A DNA stretch of 64,000 bases, from NCBI RefSeq assembly GCF_900187565.1, contig NZ_FYED01000018.1, positions 119,201 through 183,200 of the forward strand, read 5' to 3'. Position numbers and translations under genes: made by a program. Origin of the DNA: Pseudomonas sp. Irchel 3A7. GTDB lineage: Bacteria > Pseudomonadota > Gammaproteobacteria > Pseudomonadales > Pseudomonadaceae. Positions 26,801 through 34,617 of the stretch are shown here, piece by piece. The notes beneath the pieces were generated by a model. That model made no database searches and had not been told where the DNA came from. It was given only the letters and a program-made list of their open reading frames with translations. The first letter of the stretch is position 1. Every line of letters begins with the position of its first letter.

Positions 26801-27064
26801 CACTCGAAACTTCGGATATCTACACCGGGAGCACTCGCAAAAACATCCAACGCATCGACCTGGTACCTATATACAAGATTTCTTGACCCTTCAATTAAAA
26901 AGCTATCGGAAAACAAACTGCTTATCGGACACACCGTCATCCTTCTCCCCGAGTACAAAGATGACGACACCCCTGTGGAGGACATCTACCTGGTCACCGC
27001 ATCCGGCACCACCTATAAAGTGGATCTGATTTTTGGACAAATCTATTTGCACTCGACAACTTGA
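23810..27064 (+). CDS. Large toxin-like protein: TcdA/TcdB-pore-like region plus RTX-like repeats
   Basis: The 1084-residue protein has no signal peptide. Residues about 277-365 are strongly hydrophobic (GLIAGVLTLPFDIYFAIKAL, LNLSSAALTLILGTAAIAGF, PLGIAAAVILIAGAQIYSAI), followed by DDITDYVDLSFGEKYFTF. This resembles the translocation/pore region of TcdA/TcdB and of MCF/FitD insect toxins, from memory. Residues about 468-665 hold glycine/aspartate repeats of RTX type (GGNDTIDARNG, GGGKDTILG, DRIDAGAGDDAIYL) that could bind calcium. The last 400 residues are unrecognised, and their coding DNA is clearly richer in A/T. AAGGA precedes the ATG. No glycosyltransferase or protease module is seen, so it may be only the delivery part or a distinct toxin. 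Confidence 0.7.
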   Translation: MAQNFTRSDAEGYDAIKITDIEPLSLATADQEIADFIRNNGTSTLKEQRPRSTSKRERVLRALDQHYGPLILGQFTVSRVELHLMKASVHGELLDIDNTNFRHPPQAFIDGLRLNPADVESRIRASGTVGNNTIPSLLFEVAILRSVDAPPLLDDAQPGHAQKLGRLLHAAQKLDIRDTRLPEHVPDWVNKQKSKVAHHMGIGLQAYGVYSGVMGITEAMKRGDHTEAVINAGAVVTELGSVIIERSLVETAQELIENSARIYQGFSKTHFGLHLSRAAGLIAGVLTLPFDIYFAIKALNDASQSTGKQALDHYVAAGLNLSSAALTLILGTAAIAGFSSAGPLGIAAAVILIAGAQIYSAIRQVDDITDYVDLSFGEKYFTFKRALSNQEPWQDIQDRYITAVAKDQHTKMLITRAQKWLDGQLKDSIAAIVNGNVDASVKASQVFWFEWDDQGRESVGSKEIKVPLLEGGNDTIDARNGIPADLSGVVKGTEGESKATLWLLGGGKDTILGVEKQPNHFSYGTGSKHLTGGEKDDQFLFEGAVQALKSPAPSPPHNHLVGGGGENMLVFQGQLDSRDLTPHTGFEIDLENGRIRLLSEIDSTPSTTHTTLEGIENVETLAGASNIVQGSARANRIVSRGHDRIDAGAGDDAIYLMGTHASAAGGPGKDQYFISHKSGTVTISEDAREDSVIVMDWLFEAIEKWFVEGTSLVVTSPCGKDRELPERKLIIKNIYKTVGDKRLLQEQTLRFLTQDGFQLYPDFPEELEGFDDRNIEILILAKGTRPAPLILNRDIHDLPYNKHQHYFINRETPETLLKIAKADDNATHTIYIDCDSEELITAQAAYTIRADRQYANHNATVGNFTLQLDFKHKTIKFEDFISDGHFTYSNTAHSNYLTRSMKLKQALILTMRDGVSYRITPPPVKNHAYGDTPGTLQSDGRQMLKKRTGNYLFLTPEDSKATALEPVPQIIELPAPLQNTVIALEGKGSTYHVKFETHSKLRISTPGALAKTSNASTWYLYTRFLDPSIKKLSENKLLIGHTVILLPEYKDDDTPVEDIYLVTASGTTYKVDLIFGQIYLHSTT

Positions 27065-27225
27065 AAACAATCAAACCATGAAATAAGCATTTAACACCTC
27101 ACTCGTTGATGCCAGCAGGAGTATGCAACTTCTATTAAAAGCTTGCCTCGCTGTGTGAACCACTCAACCTGATAGTCCGTGAAGCTATTCAGGTACTCGA
27201 TACTTATCATTGGAGTAACAACGGC

Positions 27226-28824
27226 ATGAAGCCACCAAGAAAAATCCCAAGGCCCGGCACACCGGACACTGATCAAACCGTTAGACCCAACCGCGCCGAA
27301 GACGGGACACCGCCTCGTTACAACCTGCCCGATATCGACATTTCCGGCCCCCCCATAGACTTGCCGGGAAGACGAAGGCCTGAAGGAGGGTCGGACAATA
27401 CCCCGCGAGAACCACAGATTGCGGTGGTAGACATTTCCACCCCCGGGCCGCTCACACTCAGCCCTGCTGTCGCGACATCCGACATCACTTTTCTGCCTTC
27501 CGCTCTGATACCGAAATTGCCCGCGCCCGGTGACGACGGATTACGCTATGGCCAGCTCAGATCGAAGTACGCAGAAATCGAAAATGAAGGCGTCACTCTG
27601 GTCCGGCTTCGAGATGACGGCGAATACCAGGCATCCTCGGCCAGTGAGCTGACCCCTACAGGCCCTCTTCTCGAAAGAATCGCTGGAACCGCTTACTGGC
27701 GCAGGAAAAACACGGACAATCCAGACCGTCCCGCAGGCCCACCACCGGATGAACAACCTGGCCCAAGCACGCGCAGCCGGCCACGCCCCGCTGAAGGCGG
27801 CGGCAATATCATCGAAGCCAATCCAATGCTCGCAGAGTTAATTGCGCGACCCATTGCCCCTCTGGATCTGTCTGTAGGGTTATTGCAAAACTGGGGAAAA
27901 ACGACACAACCCCAATCGGTGGAGTCTCTGGAGATCAATGGACTTCATTATCGAATCGTGCCCGAGGGACGGCCGGAGGATTATGGAGTAGCGTTCGTGG
28001 AACACCCCCGGTTTACGCCTTCAAGCTTTGAAAAATTCGAACAGATGCTGCAGGAAGATCCATCGCTGCAACCCAGATGGGCGATCAGAAGGCACGACCA
28101 GTGGGAAGCCCTGGAGCGCCCATTTCCATTCGACAATACCTTGACCGGTTATGTGGCCGGAACCTTCAGGGACTTTTCCGATGCAACATTGAACAGTGTC
28201 GCCAGAACCCTGTTCAACCGCGCTAACCACTCCGAAGTGATCAACGGCGAGGGGCTTCTGGTCGTGAAACAAACCTTGCGCAACTGGGCCGATCCACTCG
28301 GTCCCCCCTCACCTCGACGAGAGCTGTCCGATCCGCTGCTGATGCTGCCCATCCTCAACAGATCGACCCGCAGTAACCGGGACATGGTGGTCCTTCCAGA
28401 ATCGACGGGAGCGCTACAGCGGGTGGATTTTGCCCCCGATCGCTTCCCCCGGGAGTGGCATCGCTTTACTGCCCAGCCTGACAATTACAACCTCAAGGAG
28501 TTCATGGCGAGCGTGCTGGCGCGTAACGGATATGACGTTTTCCCAGTGACGAGAGGGCACGAGGAACCCACCTTGGTTTTTACCCGTTCCAGCCATGATT
28601 CGGTTTTTTTCCTGAAGCTGGGTAATGTCACTGGCGACGCCATCAGGTACTCCGAACGTCCCGGCAATGAATTGTCCAATCCTCAACTGGCAACCCGTAT
28701 CGGCGAGCTCGCTCGCGCGAAGCTGCTCACTGCTTTCAATCAAGACAAAGTGGTGTGGCTAGCGGGTGGGATCCAGACGACCCCGTCAGGGGGGCAGTCG
28801 GTTTTCATTATCAGGGAAGGTTGA
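27226..28824 (+). CDS. Unknown large protein, tandem paralogue A
   Basis: The 532-residue soluble protein has a Pro/Arg-rich disordered start (1-65) and no signal peptide. Three blocks follow: A (about 80-165, SALIPKLPAPGDDG...LTPTGPLLERIAGTAYWRR), B (about 225-330, EINGLHYRIVPEG...FPFDNTLTGYVAGTF) and C (about 330-532, ELSDPLLMLPI...FMASVLARNGYDVFPV...RSSHDSVFFLKLGNV...VVWLAGGIQ). All three recur in the same order in the next gene. GGAG lies about ten bases before the ATG. No enzyme family was recognised. Block A resembles, from memory, a module in other large effector-like Pseudomonas proteins; this is unverified. Confidence 0.7.
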   Translation: MKPPRKIPRPGTPDTDQTVRPNRAEDGTPPRYNLPDIDISGPPIDLPGRRRPEGGSDNTPREPQIAVVDISTPGPLTLSPAVATSDITFLPSALIPKLPAPGDDGLRYGQLRSKYAEIENEGVTLVRLRDDGEYQASSASELTPTGPLLERIAGTAYWRRKNTDNPDRPAGPPPDEQPGPSTRSRPRPAEGGGNIIEANPMLAELIARPIAPLDLSVGLLQNWGKTTQPQSVESLEINGLHYRIVPEGRPEDYGVAFVEHPRFTPSSFEKFEQMLQEDPSLQPRWAIRRHDQWEALERPFPFDNTLTGYVAGTFRDFSDATLNSVARTLFNRANHSEVINGEGLLVVKQTLRNWADPLGPPSPRRELSDPLLMLPILNRSTRSNRDMVVLPESTGALQRVDFAPDRFPREWHRFTAQPDNYNLKEFMASVLARNGYDVFPVTRGHEEPTLVFTRSSHDSVFFLKLGNVTGDAIRYSERPGNELSNPQLATRIGELARAKLLTAFNQDKVVWLAGGIQTTPSGGQSVFIIREG

Positions 28825-28838
28825 CACCTGCTTCCTGC

Positions 28839-28859
28839 CTCGCCGGCCATGCCGGCGAG
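28839..28859 (+). other. Perfect hairpin between the two paralogues
   Basis: CTCGCCGGC-CAT-GCCGGCGAG is a nine-pair stem with a three-base loop, 15 bases after the stop of paralogue A and without a T tract. It might stabilise the upstream message. Confidence 0.45.
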
Positions 28860-28922
28860 AACACACGCCCACACCAGCACATTCACTCGAAATGACGCGG
28901 ATCTACATCAGCAGGATTATCC

Positions 28923-30497
28923 ATGAGTCCAAAACACCCTATCCGTCCCAAAACCCCGGGCGATTCAAATCAAGGGGCCTCCCGTATACGCGACACAGCA
29001 CCGGACAATTTACCCAGACGCCCTGGCAGCACACAGCGTGATGCCCCCGATCAACCACAGGGACATCAATTCCCGGAGTCCTCCCAGCCCCCGGATGTCC
29101 AGCCTCCGGCGATCGAAATAATCGATCTTCCCGCAGATTTACTCATCAGCCGAACCACCACCGAACATCTTATTAGTCATTTTTACCTGGCGCCGAAACT
29201 GGTCGAGAGGCTGCCTGCTCCAGACCCGGAAACCGGCATTCGATTGATCCCTTCCGGGCGCCAGTATGTCGATCTGGTGGACGGAGGGACGGTGCCTTTG
29301 GGCATTGACCCGCAAGGTCATTTCAAAGCAAAGCAGATGGCGGAACTGGTACCTTCCGGCCCAAGACTTGAACGCGTGGAAGGCACATCAAAATGGCGAC
29401 AGGTTCAACCTGGCAGCCGTGATAGCGGGGATTCGGAACTGATTGTTTCGCGACGCCGACTGCCGGGCGATGAGCAGGACGAAGCCGGACCATCCAAGCG
29501 GCCACGCGAGATCGAGCCGTTACCGGACTCCGAGCCCTGGAAAAACTGGGCAATCGCCCCCCAGCATGCTTCGCCCGAAGACATCACCATAGAAGGCGTT
29601 CGCTACAAAACCGTGCCGCTCAATGACGCACCGGACCACCCGATTGTTTATATCAAGAACCCCACTCATCTGGTCTACGACTTTGATTTGCTGCAGCGAA
29701 CCCTCAGTGGCGACATCGAACAACAACCCCGTGGCGCTATCCAGCTACCTTCGACCCGCCGCTGGGAGATCGACCCGAACCTGCCTTTTGACAAAGCATT
29801 GACCGACTATGTCGCCACTTACTTTCCTGAACTTTCGGTAATTTCTCTGCTGAATGTCGCCAGAAAACAGTTTTCCCTCGCCAACGGTTCCGATACCGCG
29901 ACCAACGCCGGGTTGACGACCCTCAGGCAAGTTTTCAATGACTGGAAGTCCTCGAGCATCACGCCACGGCCAGAGCTGGTCGATCCGTTACTTATGCTCC
30001 CCGTAGCACCCATGACGCCAGGCTCAGGGGGGTACCGGGTTGTGGAGCTTCCTTTGCTCTCTGATCAGATGCCTTTACAGCGACTGGTGTTTGATCCGCA
30101 CAAATTTCGAGAGGAGTGGCGATATTTCTCCACGACCCAGTATGCCGGTGACCTCAAGCGATTCATGGCCGACCTGTTGACGCGCAATGGATACGTCGTA
30201 TTTGAACCCACCACCGCCCAGTCCTATCCAGCGCTGGTATTCCGACGACCAGAACATGATTTTGTGTTCCACATGACCTTGCATCGCGTTCTCGGTAAAA
30301 AAATTCATATTCCACCTGCCAGCGATCAAGGATTTTCCCATTACAGGTTGCCTGAACTGATTGGCTTGCCGGCCATGCGAGCGGTGCAAGAGGCCGAAAT
30401 GACCAACAAACTGGTCTGGCTGAAAGGCGGGAGTCAGGTATCAAAAGATCGCCAGGACTCGGTCTTCATCGTGCGAACCAACGATCCAAGAACCTGA
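28923..30497 (+). CDS. Unknown large protein, tandem paralogue B
   Basis: The 524-residue protein is collinear with paralogue A: a Pro-rich disordered start (1-60), block A (YVDLVDGGTVPLGIDPQGHF...LVPSGPRLERVEGTSKWRQ), a charged linker, block B (TIEGVRYKTVPLND...LPFDKALTDYVATYFPELS) and block C (ELVDPLLMLPV...FMADLLTRNGYVVFEP...RRPEHDFVFHMTLHRVLGKKIH...LVWLKGGSQ...DSVFIVRT). Strictly shared residues include DPLLMLP, RNGY-V-F, LVF-R-x2-HD-VF and VWL-GG. Its ribosome site is AGGA seven bases before the ATG. The function is unknown. The position after the toxin-like gene suggests a shared locus. Confidence 0.7.
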   Translation: MSPKHPIRPKTPGDSNQGASRIRDTAPDNLPRRPGSTQRDAPDQPQGHQFPESSQPPDVQPPAIEIIDLPADLLISRTTTEHLISHFYLAPKLVERLPAPDPETGIRLIPSGRQYVDLVDGGTVPLGIDPQGHFKAKQMAELVPSGPRLERVEGTSKWRQVQPGSRDSGDSELIVSRRRLPGDEQDEAGPSKRPREIEPLPDSEPWKNWAIAPQHASPEDITIEGVRYKTVPLNDAPDHPIVYIKNPTHLVYDFDLLQRTLSGDIEQQPRGAIQLPSTRRWEIDPNLPFDKALTDYVATYFPELSVISLLNVARKQFSLANGSDTATNAGLTTLRQVFNDWKSSSITPRPELVDPLLMLPVAPMTPGSGGYRVVELPLLSDQMPLQRLVFDPHKFREEWRYFSTTQYAGDLKRFMADLLTRNGYVVFEPTTAQSYPALVFRRPEHDFVFHMTLHRVLGKKIHIPPASDQGFSHYRLPELIGLPAMRAVQEAEMTNKLVWLKGGSQVSKDRQDSVFIVRTNDPRT

Positions 30498-30509
30498 AAC
30501 CTCGAACGA

Positions 30510-30536
30510 AAAAAAGCCCGCAGTGTGAGCGGGCAA
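30510..30536 (-). terminator. Terminator of uraH
   Basis: GCCCGC/GCGGGC stem with a seven-base loop. On the minus strand it is followed by TTTTTTTCG, 58 bases past the uraH stop. It also lies just after the convergent paralogue B gene. Confidence 0.8.
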
Positions 30537-30593
30537 AAGACCAAAGAAGCTATATGCGCAGTCGCTTCCAGGGTGCGGCAGCTGCTTGGGGGA

Positions 30594-30947
30594 TCAGCTG
30601 CCGCGGTACGTCGAATAGCTGTAGGGCGAAATCAGCAGCGGCACGTGGTAGTGATCCTGTTCGGCCGAGATGCCAAAACGCAGCACCACCACATCCAGGA
30701 AAGCCGGCTCCGGCAGCTGAACACCACGGGCGCGGTAGTAATCGCCCGCATGAAACTGAACCTGGTAGACCCCGGTGCGGTAGTCATCACCTTGCAGCAG
30801 CGGTGCATCGACACGGCCATCGCTGTTGGTTGTTGCAGTGGCGACCAATTCCAGCTGCGATCCTTCAACGCGGTACAACTCGACCTTGATCGAGCTGCCC
30901 GGGCAACCGTGTGCAGCGTCCAAAACGTGTGTAGTCAAACGTCCCAT
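30594..30947 (-). CDS. uraH: 5-Hydroxyisourate hydrolase
   Basis: This 117-residue transthyretin-related protein hydrolyses 5-hydroxyisourate (product of urate oxidation) to OHCU. The family marks are GRLTTHVLDAAHGCPG at the start and the carboxy-terminal YRGS tetrapeptide. The start at 30947 is chosen because it is the conserved MGRLTTHVLD. It is cytoplasmic and divergent from puuE, so the purine genes form a bidirectional regulon. Confidence 0.95.
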   Translation of the reverse strand: MGRLTTHVLDAAHGCPGSSIKVELYRVEGSQLELVATATTNSDGRVDAPLLQGDDYRTGVYQVQFHAGDYYRARGVQLPEPAFLDVVVLRFGISAEQDHYHVPLLISPYSYSTYRGS

Positions 30948-31078
30948 TGATTCTGCGCGCCTGCCTGCGTGGAAGCAGTCAGACCTCGCGCCTCCCGAAG
31001 TCAGTTGAAAAGGAGACCGCACCGTTTCGGAGCACGAAAAGCTGCGGCGAGGAATTGATTAAGACACTTTTCAAAAAA

Positions 31079-31090
31079 ATTGTACACAAT
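31079..31090. promoter_or_regulatory. Candidate operator ATTGT-AC-ACAAT
   Basis: Five-base arms ATTGT and ACAAT around a two-base centre. It resembles the second site at 31286-31295, so one regulator may bind both. The motif type (GT..AC core) is that of GntR-family proteins. Confidence 0.45.
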
Positions 31091-31193
31091 AAAAACGACA
31101 TTTTTGCGACCCGCAGCGCCAGCCGGTGATTTCCCGGCGATTTAACCTTAAAGCGCAAGATTGCTGAACCCTGGAGACATTAGCTGACCAATC

Positions 31194-31209
31194 AGGCAGA
31201 TTTCTTGCA
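31194..31209 (+). promoter_or_regulatory. Possible sigma-54 promoter for puuE
   Basis: AGGCAG-ATTTC-TTGCA has GG and GC exactly ten bases apart and a perfect -12 half; the -24 half has two mismatches. It would start transcription about 170 bases before the puuE start codon. Confidence 0.4.
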
Positions 31210-31285
31210 GGTCCGTGTCAATTGCACGCAAAGATGACCGTTAGCGAAAAATGCGAAAAATCAGGCTTACAAAGTGAATATAAAG

Positions 31286-31295
31286 TTGTATACAA
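31286..31295. promoter_or_regulatory. Candidate operator TTGTATACAA
   Basis: A perfect ten-base palindrome about 100 bases before puuE, of GntR (FadR/HutC-like) type, related to the site at 31079-31090. Confidence 0.5.
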
Positions 31296-31391
31296 TCACC
31301 CCATCACTGTGACGCCAGCCTGACTTCCCACTTGCAGGCGCGCTACACATCCCTGACTTTGTATAAGCCACGAATAAGAAGGAAGACTGCA

Positions 31392-32318
31392 GTGAGCGCT
31401 GACTACCCACGCGACCTGACCGGTTACGGCAGTAACCCTCCTCACCCACACTGGCCGGGCAATGCCCGGATCGCCCTGTCCTTCGTGCTCAATTACGAAG
31501 AGGGTGGCGAGCGCAACATCCTGCACGGTGATAAAGAATCCGAAGCGTTCCTTTCGGAGATGGTCTCGGCGCAACCGCTGCAAGGCGCGCGCAACATGAG
31601 CATGGAATCGCTGTACGAGTATGGCAGCCGCGCCGGCGTCTGGCGGATTCTGAAACTGTTCAAGGAATTCGACATTCCGCTGACCATCTTCGCCGTGGCC
31701 ATGGCCGCCCAGCGTCACCCGGACGTGATCCGCGCCATGGTCGATGCCGGCCACGAGATCTGCAGCCACGGCTACCGCTGGATCGACTACCAATACATGG
31801 ACGAAGCCCAGGAACGCGAGCACATGCTCGAAGCGATCCGCATCCTTACCGAAATCACCGGCGAACGTCCGCTGGGCTGGTACACCGGTCGCACCGGCCC
31901 GAACACCCGTCGCCTGGTGATGGAAGAAGGCGGTTTCCTCTACGACAGCGACACCTACGACGACGACCTGCCCTACTGGGAACCGAACAACCCGACCGGC
32001 AAACCGCACCTGGTGATCCCGTACACCCTGGACACCAACGACATGCGCTTCACCCAGGTCCAGGGCTTCAACAAGGGCGACGATTTCTTCGAATACCTCA
32101 AGGACGCGTTCGATGTGCTGTACGCCGAAGGCGCCGATGCACCGAAGATGCTGTCGATCGGCCTGCACTGCCGCCTGATCGGCCGTCCGGCGCGCCTGGC
32201 CTCGCTCAAGCGCTTTATCGAATACGCTAAAAGTCATGAACAGGTGTGGTTCAGCCGTCGCGTCGACATCGCGCGCCACTGGCAGCAAACCCACCCGTAC
32301 CAAGGGGCTGCCAAATGA
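31392..32318 (+). CDS. puuE: Allantoinase (polysaccharide-deacetylase type)
   Basis: The 308-residue PuuE-type allantoinase opens allantoin to allantoate without the metal-amidohydrolase fold. Signatures are YGSNPPHPHWPGNARIALSFVLNYEEGGE, EICSHGYRWIDY and TGRTGPNTRRLV. The start is a GTG at 31392 with AAGGAAG eight bases before. It overlaps uraD by ATGA, giving coupled translation. Confidence 0.95.
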   Translation: MSADYPRDLTGYGSNPPHPHWPGNARIALSFVLNYEEGGERNILHGDKESEAFLSEMVSAQPLQGARNMSMESLYEYGSRAGVWRILKLFKEFDIPLTIFAVAMAAQRHPDVIRAMVDAGHEICSHGYRWIDYQYMDEAQEREHMLEAIRILTEITGERPLGWYTGRTGPNTRRLVMEEGGFLYDSDTYDDDLPYWEPNNPTGKPHLVIPYTLDTNDMRFTQVQGFNKGDDFFEYLKDAFDVLYAEGADAPKMLSIGLHCRLIGRPARLASLKRFIEYAKSHEQVWFSRRVDIARHWQQTHPYQGAAK

Positions 32319-32830
32319 GCACCTTTCAAACCGTCAAACCCTCGACCCTGAGCCGCGACGCCTTCGTCAACGCCTTCGCCGATATCTACGAACATTCGCC
32401 ATGGGTAGCCGAAAAGGCTTTCGAGCTGGGCCAGGACGCTTCGATCGACGAGATCGAAACCCTGCACCAGCGCATGAGCGACATCCTGTTGAGCGCCGAT
32501 CACGCCAGCCAGCTGGCATTGATCAACGCCCACCCGGACCTGGCCGGCAAAGCTGCCGTCCAGGGCCAGCTAACCGCGGCCAGCACTGAAGAACAGTCGG
32601 GCGCGGGGATTCACCAATGCACGGCCGAAGAGTTTTCTCGCTTCACCGAGCTGAACGACGCCTACAAGGCCAAGTTCAAGTTTCCCTTCATCATGGCGGT
32701 AAAAGGCAGCAACCGGCATCAGATCCTCGCAGCGTTCGAAACGCGCATCCACAACCCGGTCGACACCGAGTTCAAGTGCGCGCTGGCGCAGATCAACAAG
32801 ATCGCCCTGTTCCGATTACTGACCCTATAG
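32315..32830 (+). CDS. uraD: OHCU decarboxylase
   Basis: The 171-residue enzyme decarboxylates 2-oxo-4-hydroxy-4-carboxy-5-ureidoimidazoline to S-allantoin. The active-site blocks are FADIYEHSPWVAEKAF and INAHPDLAGKAAVQGQLTA, with the catalytic His in NAHPDLAGK and the typical SxxEQxGA region (STEEQSGAGI). It starts inside the puuE stop codon. Confidence 0.95.
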   Translation: MSTFQTVKPSTLSRDAFVNAFADIYEHSPWVAEKAFELGQDASIDEIETLHQRMSDILLSADHASQLALINAHPDLAGKAAVQGQLTAASTEEQSGAGIHQCTAEEFSRFTELNDAYKAKFKFPFIMAVKGSNRHQILAAFETRIHNPVDTEFKCALAQINKIALFRLLTL

Positions 32831-32920
32831 CGATCCTGGCCCGAGTTCGCTCATGAACGCCGAACGAACCCAGGGCCCCGAGAGCATCCCAAGCCAACTT
32901 ATTAAAGGCAGACAAGAAGA

Positions 32921-33916
32921 ATGAAAGCTTACGCCGTACCTTTCGAGAAGTTCGTCAACCTGGCCGACGCCCGCCTGGGCACCAAAATCATCTCGGTCAC
33001 CGATGACTGGTTTGCAGACGCCAACCGTCTGTTCCAACCGACCCCGGCCGTGTGGAAGGAGGGCGTGTTCGATGACAACGGCAAGTGGATGGATGGCTGG
33101 GAGTCGCGCCGCAAGCGCTTCGAAGGTTACGACAGCGCGGTAATCCGCCTGGGCGTGCCGGGCTCGATCAAAGGCGTGGACATCGACACTTCATTCTTCA
33201 CCGGTAACTTCCCGCCGTCGGCCTCCCTGGAAGCCTGCTTCCTGGCCGAAGGCGAGCCGGACGAAAACACCCAGTGGACTGAAGTGCTGTCCGCCGTCGA
33301 GCTGCAAGGCAACAGCCACCACTACCATGAAATCAGCAACGAACAGGCCTTCAGCCACCTGCGCTTCAACATCTACCCGGATGGCGGCGTGGCCCGTCTG
33401 CGTGTGTACGGCGTGCCGTTCCGCGACTGGTCGGCCGTGGGTGACAACGAGCAGGTTGACCTCGCAGCCGCCCTTAACGGTGGCCGCGCCCTCGCCTGCT
33501 CCGACGAGCACTTCGGCCGCATGAGCAACATCCTCAACCCGGGCCGTGGCATCAACATGGGCGATGGCTGGGAAACCGCACGTCGTCGCACGCCTGGCAA
33601 TGACTGGGTGATCGTCGCCCTGGGCCATGCCGGTGAAGTCGAGAAAGTCATCGTCGACACCCTGCACTTCAAGGGCAACTACCCGGACAGCTGCTCGATC
33701 CAGGGCGCCTTCGTAAAAGGCGGCACCGACAGCCAGATCGAAACCCAGTCGCTGTTCTGGCGCGAACTGCTGCCAAGCCAGAAACTGGAAATGCACGCCG
33801 AGCACACCTTCGCCGAGCAGATCAAGGCGCTGGGCCCTATCACTCACATCCGCCTGAACGTGTTCCCGGATGGTGGCGTGAGCCGCCTGCGCGTCCTGGG
33901 CAAGGTCGCTAAATAA
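32921..33916 (+). CDS. alc: Allantoicase
   Basis: The 331-residue hydrolase splits allantoate to ureidoglycolate and urea. It has two related beta-domains, each with the repeated pattern seen in WMDGWESRRKRFEGYDSAVIRLG (first) and MGDGWETARRRTPGNDWVIVALG (second), and each ending with FNIYPDGGVARLRVYG / LNVFPDGGVSRLRVLG. It follows uraD by 90 bases. Confidence 0.95.
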   Translation: MKAYAVPFEKFVNLADARLGTKIISVTDDWFADANRLFQPTPAVWKEGVFDDNGKWMDGWESRRKRFEGYDSAVIRLGVPGSIKGVDIDTSFFTGNFPPSASLEACFLAEGEPDENTQWTEVLSAVELQGNSHHYHEISNEQAFSHLRFNIYPDGGVARLRVYGVPFRDWSAVGDNEQVDLAAALNGGRALACSDEHFGRMSNILNPGRGINMGDGWETARRRTPGNDWVIVALGHAGEVEKVIVDTLHFKGNYPDSCSIQGAFVKGGTDSQIETQSLFWRELLPSQKLEMHAEHTFAEQIKALGPITHIRLNVFPDGGVSRLRVLGKVAK

Positions 33917-33926
33917 GCGCTGAACC

Positions 33927-34021
33927 TGTGGCGAGGGAGCTTGCTCCCGCTGGGTCGCGAAGCGGCCCCCAAAGAATGGGACTGCTGCGCAGTCCAGCGG
34001 GAGCAAGGTCCCTCGCCACAA
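33927..34021. repeat. Inverted repeat, TGGCGAGGGAGCTTGCTCCC family
   Basis: Arms TGTGGCGAGGGAGCTTGCTC and its inverse enclose an inner GGACTGCTGCGCAGTCC pair. It sits between alc and allA inside the probable operon. Confidence 0.8.
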
Positions 34022-34062
34022 AAGCAGAACCAACAACACAGAATTCGGATAAGAAGACCAGC

Positions 34063-34566
34063 ATGCGCACACTGACGATTGAACCGCTGACCAAAGAAGC
34101 CTTCGCCCCTTTCGGTGACGTGATCGAAACCGACGGCAGCGATCACTTCATGATCAACAACGGTTCGACCATGCGCTTCCACAAACTGGCGACGGTGGAA
34201 ACCGCCACGCCAGAGGACAAGGCGATCATCAGCATCTTCCGCGCCGACGCGCAGGACATGCCCCTGACCGTCAGCATGCTGGAGCGTCATCCGCTGGGCA
34301 GCCAGGCTTTCATTCCGCTGCTCGGCAACCCCTTTCTGATCGTGGTCGCGCCACTTGGCGATGTACCTGTATCAGGCTTGGTCCGCGCCTTCGTCACCAA
34401 CGGCAGGCAGGGCATTAATTACCATCGCGGCGTCTGGCACCACCCGGTGCTGACGATCGAAAAGCGGGATGACTTCCTGGTGGTTGATCGCAGTGGCACA
34501 GGCAATAACTGCGATGAGCATTTTTTCAAAGAGGATGAGCGTTTGATCCTCGCCCCCCACCAATAA
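34063..34566 (+). CDS. allA: Ureidoglycolate lyase
   Basis: The 167-residue cupin-like enzyme splits ureidoglycolate to glyoxylate and urea. Signatures are LTKEAFAPFGDVIE, LERHPLGSQAFIPL and the GINYHRGVWHHPVL block. The upstream frame begins inside the repeat, so the ATG at 34063 is used. It is 51 bases before puuD. Confidence 0.94.
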   Translation: MRTLTIEPLTKEAFAPFGDVIETDGSDHFMINNGSTMRFHKLATVETATPEDKAIISIFRADAQDMPLTVSMLERHPLGSQAFIPLLGNPFLIVVAPLGDVPVSGLVRAFVTNGRQGINYHRGVWHHPVLTIEKRDDFLVVDRSGTGNNCDEHFFKEDERLILAPHQ

Positions 34567-34617
34567 GAGAAGGTCCGATCACTCGACAACAAGAGTGACG
34601 GGCGAGAGGTAAAGACT

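Larger units (their letters stand above)
30948..31391. other. Divergent control region of the urate/allantoin genes
   Basis: A 444-base gap with no credible gene. Its middle and right half are AT-rich, and it holds two short palindromes and a GG-N10-GC motif listed separately. The amount of non-coding sequence fits complex regulation. Confidence 0.6.

Noticed and set aside
23810..27064. Complete MCF/FitD insect toxin
   Set aside because: The protein is about one third of the usual length and lacks the large amino-terminal part; only the pore-like region is similar.
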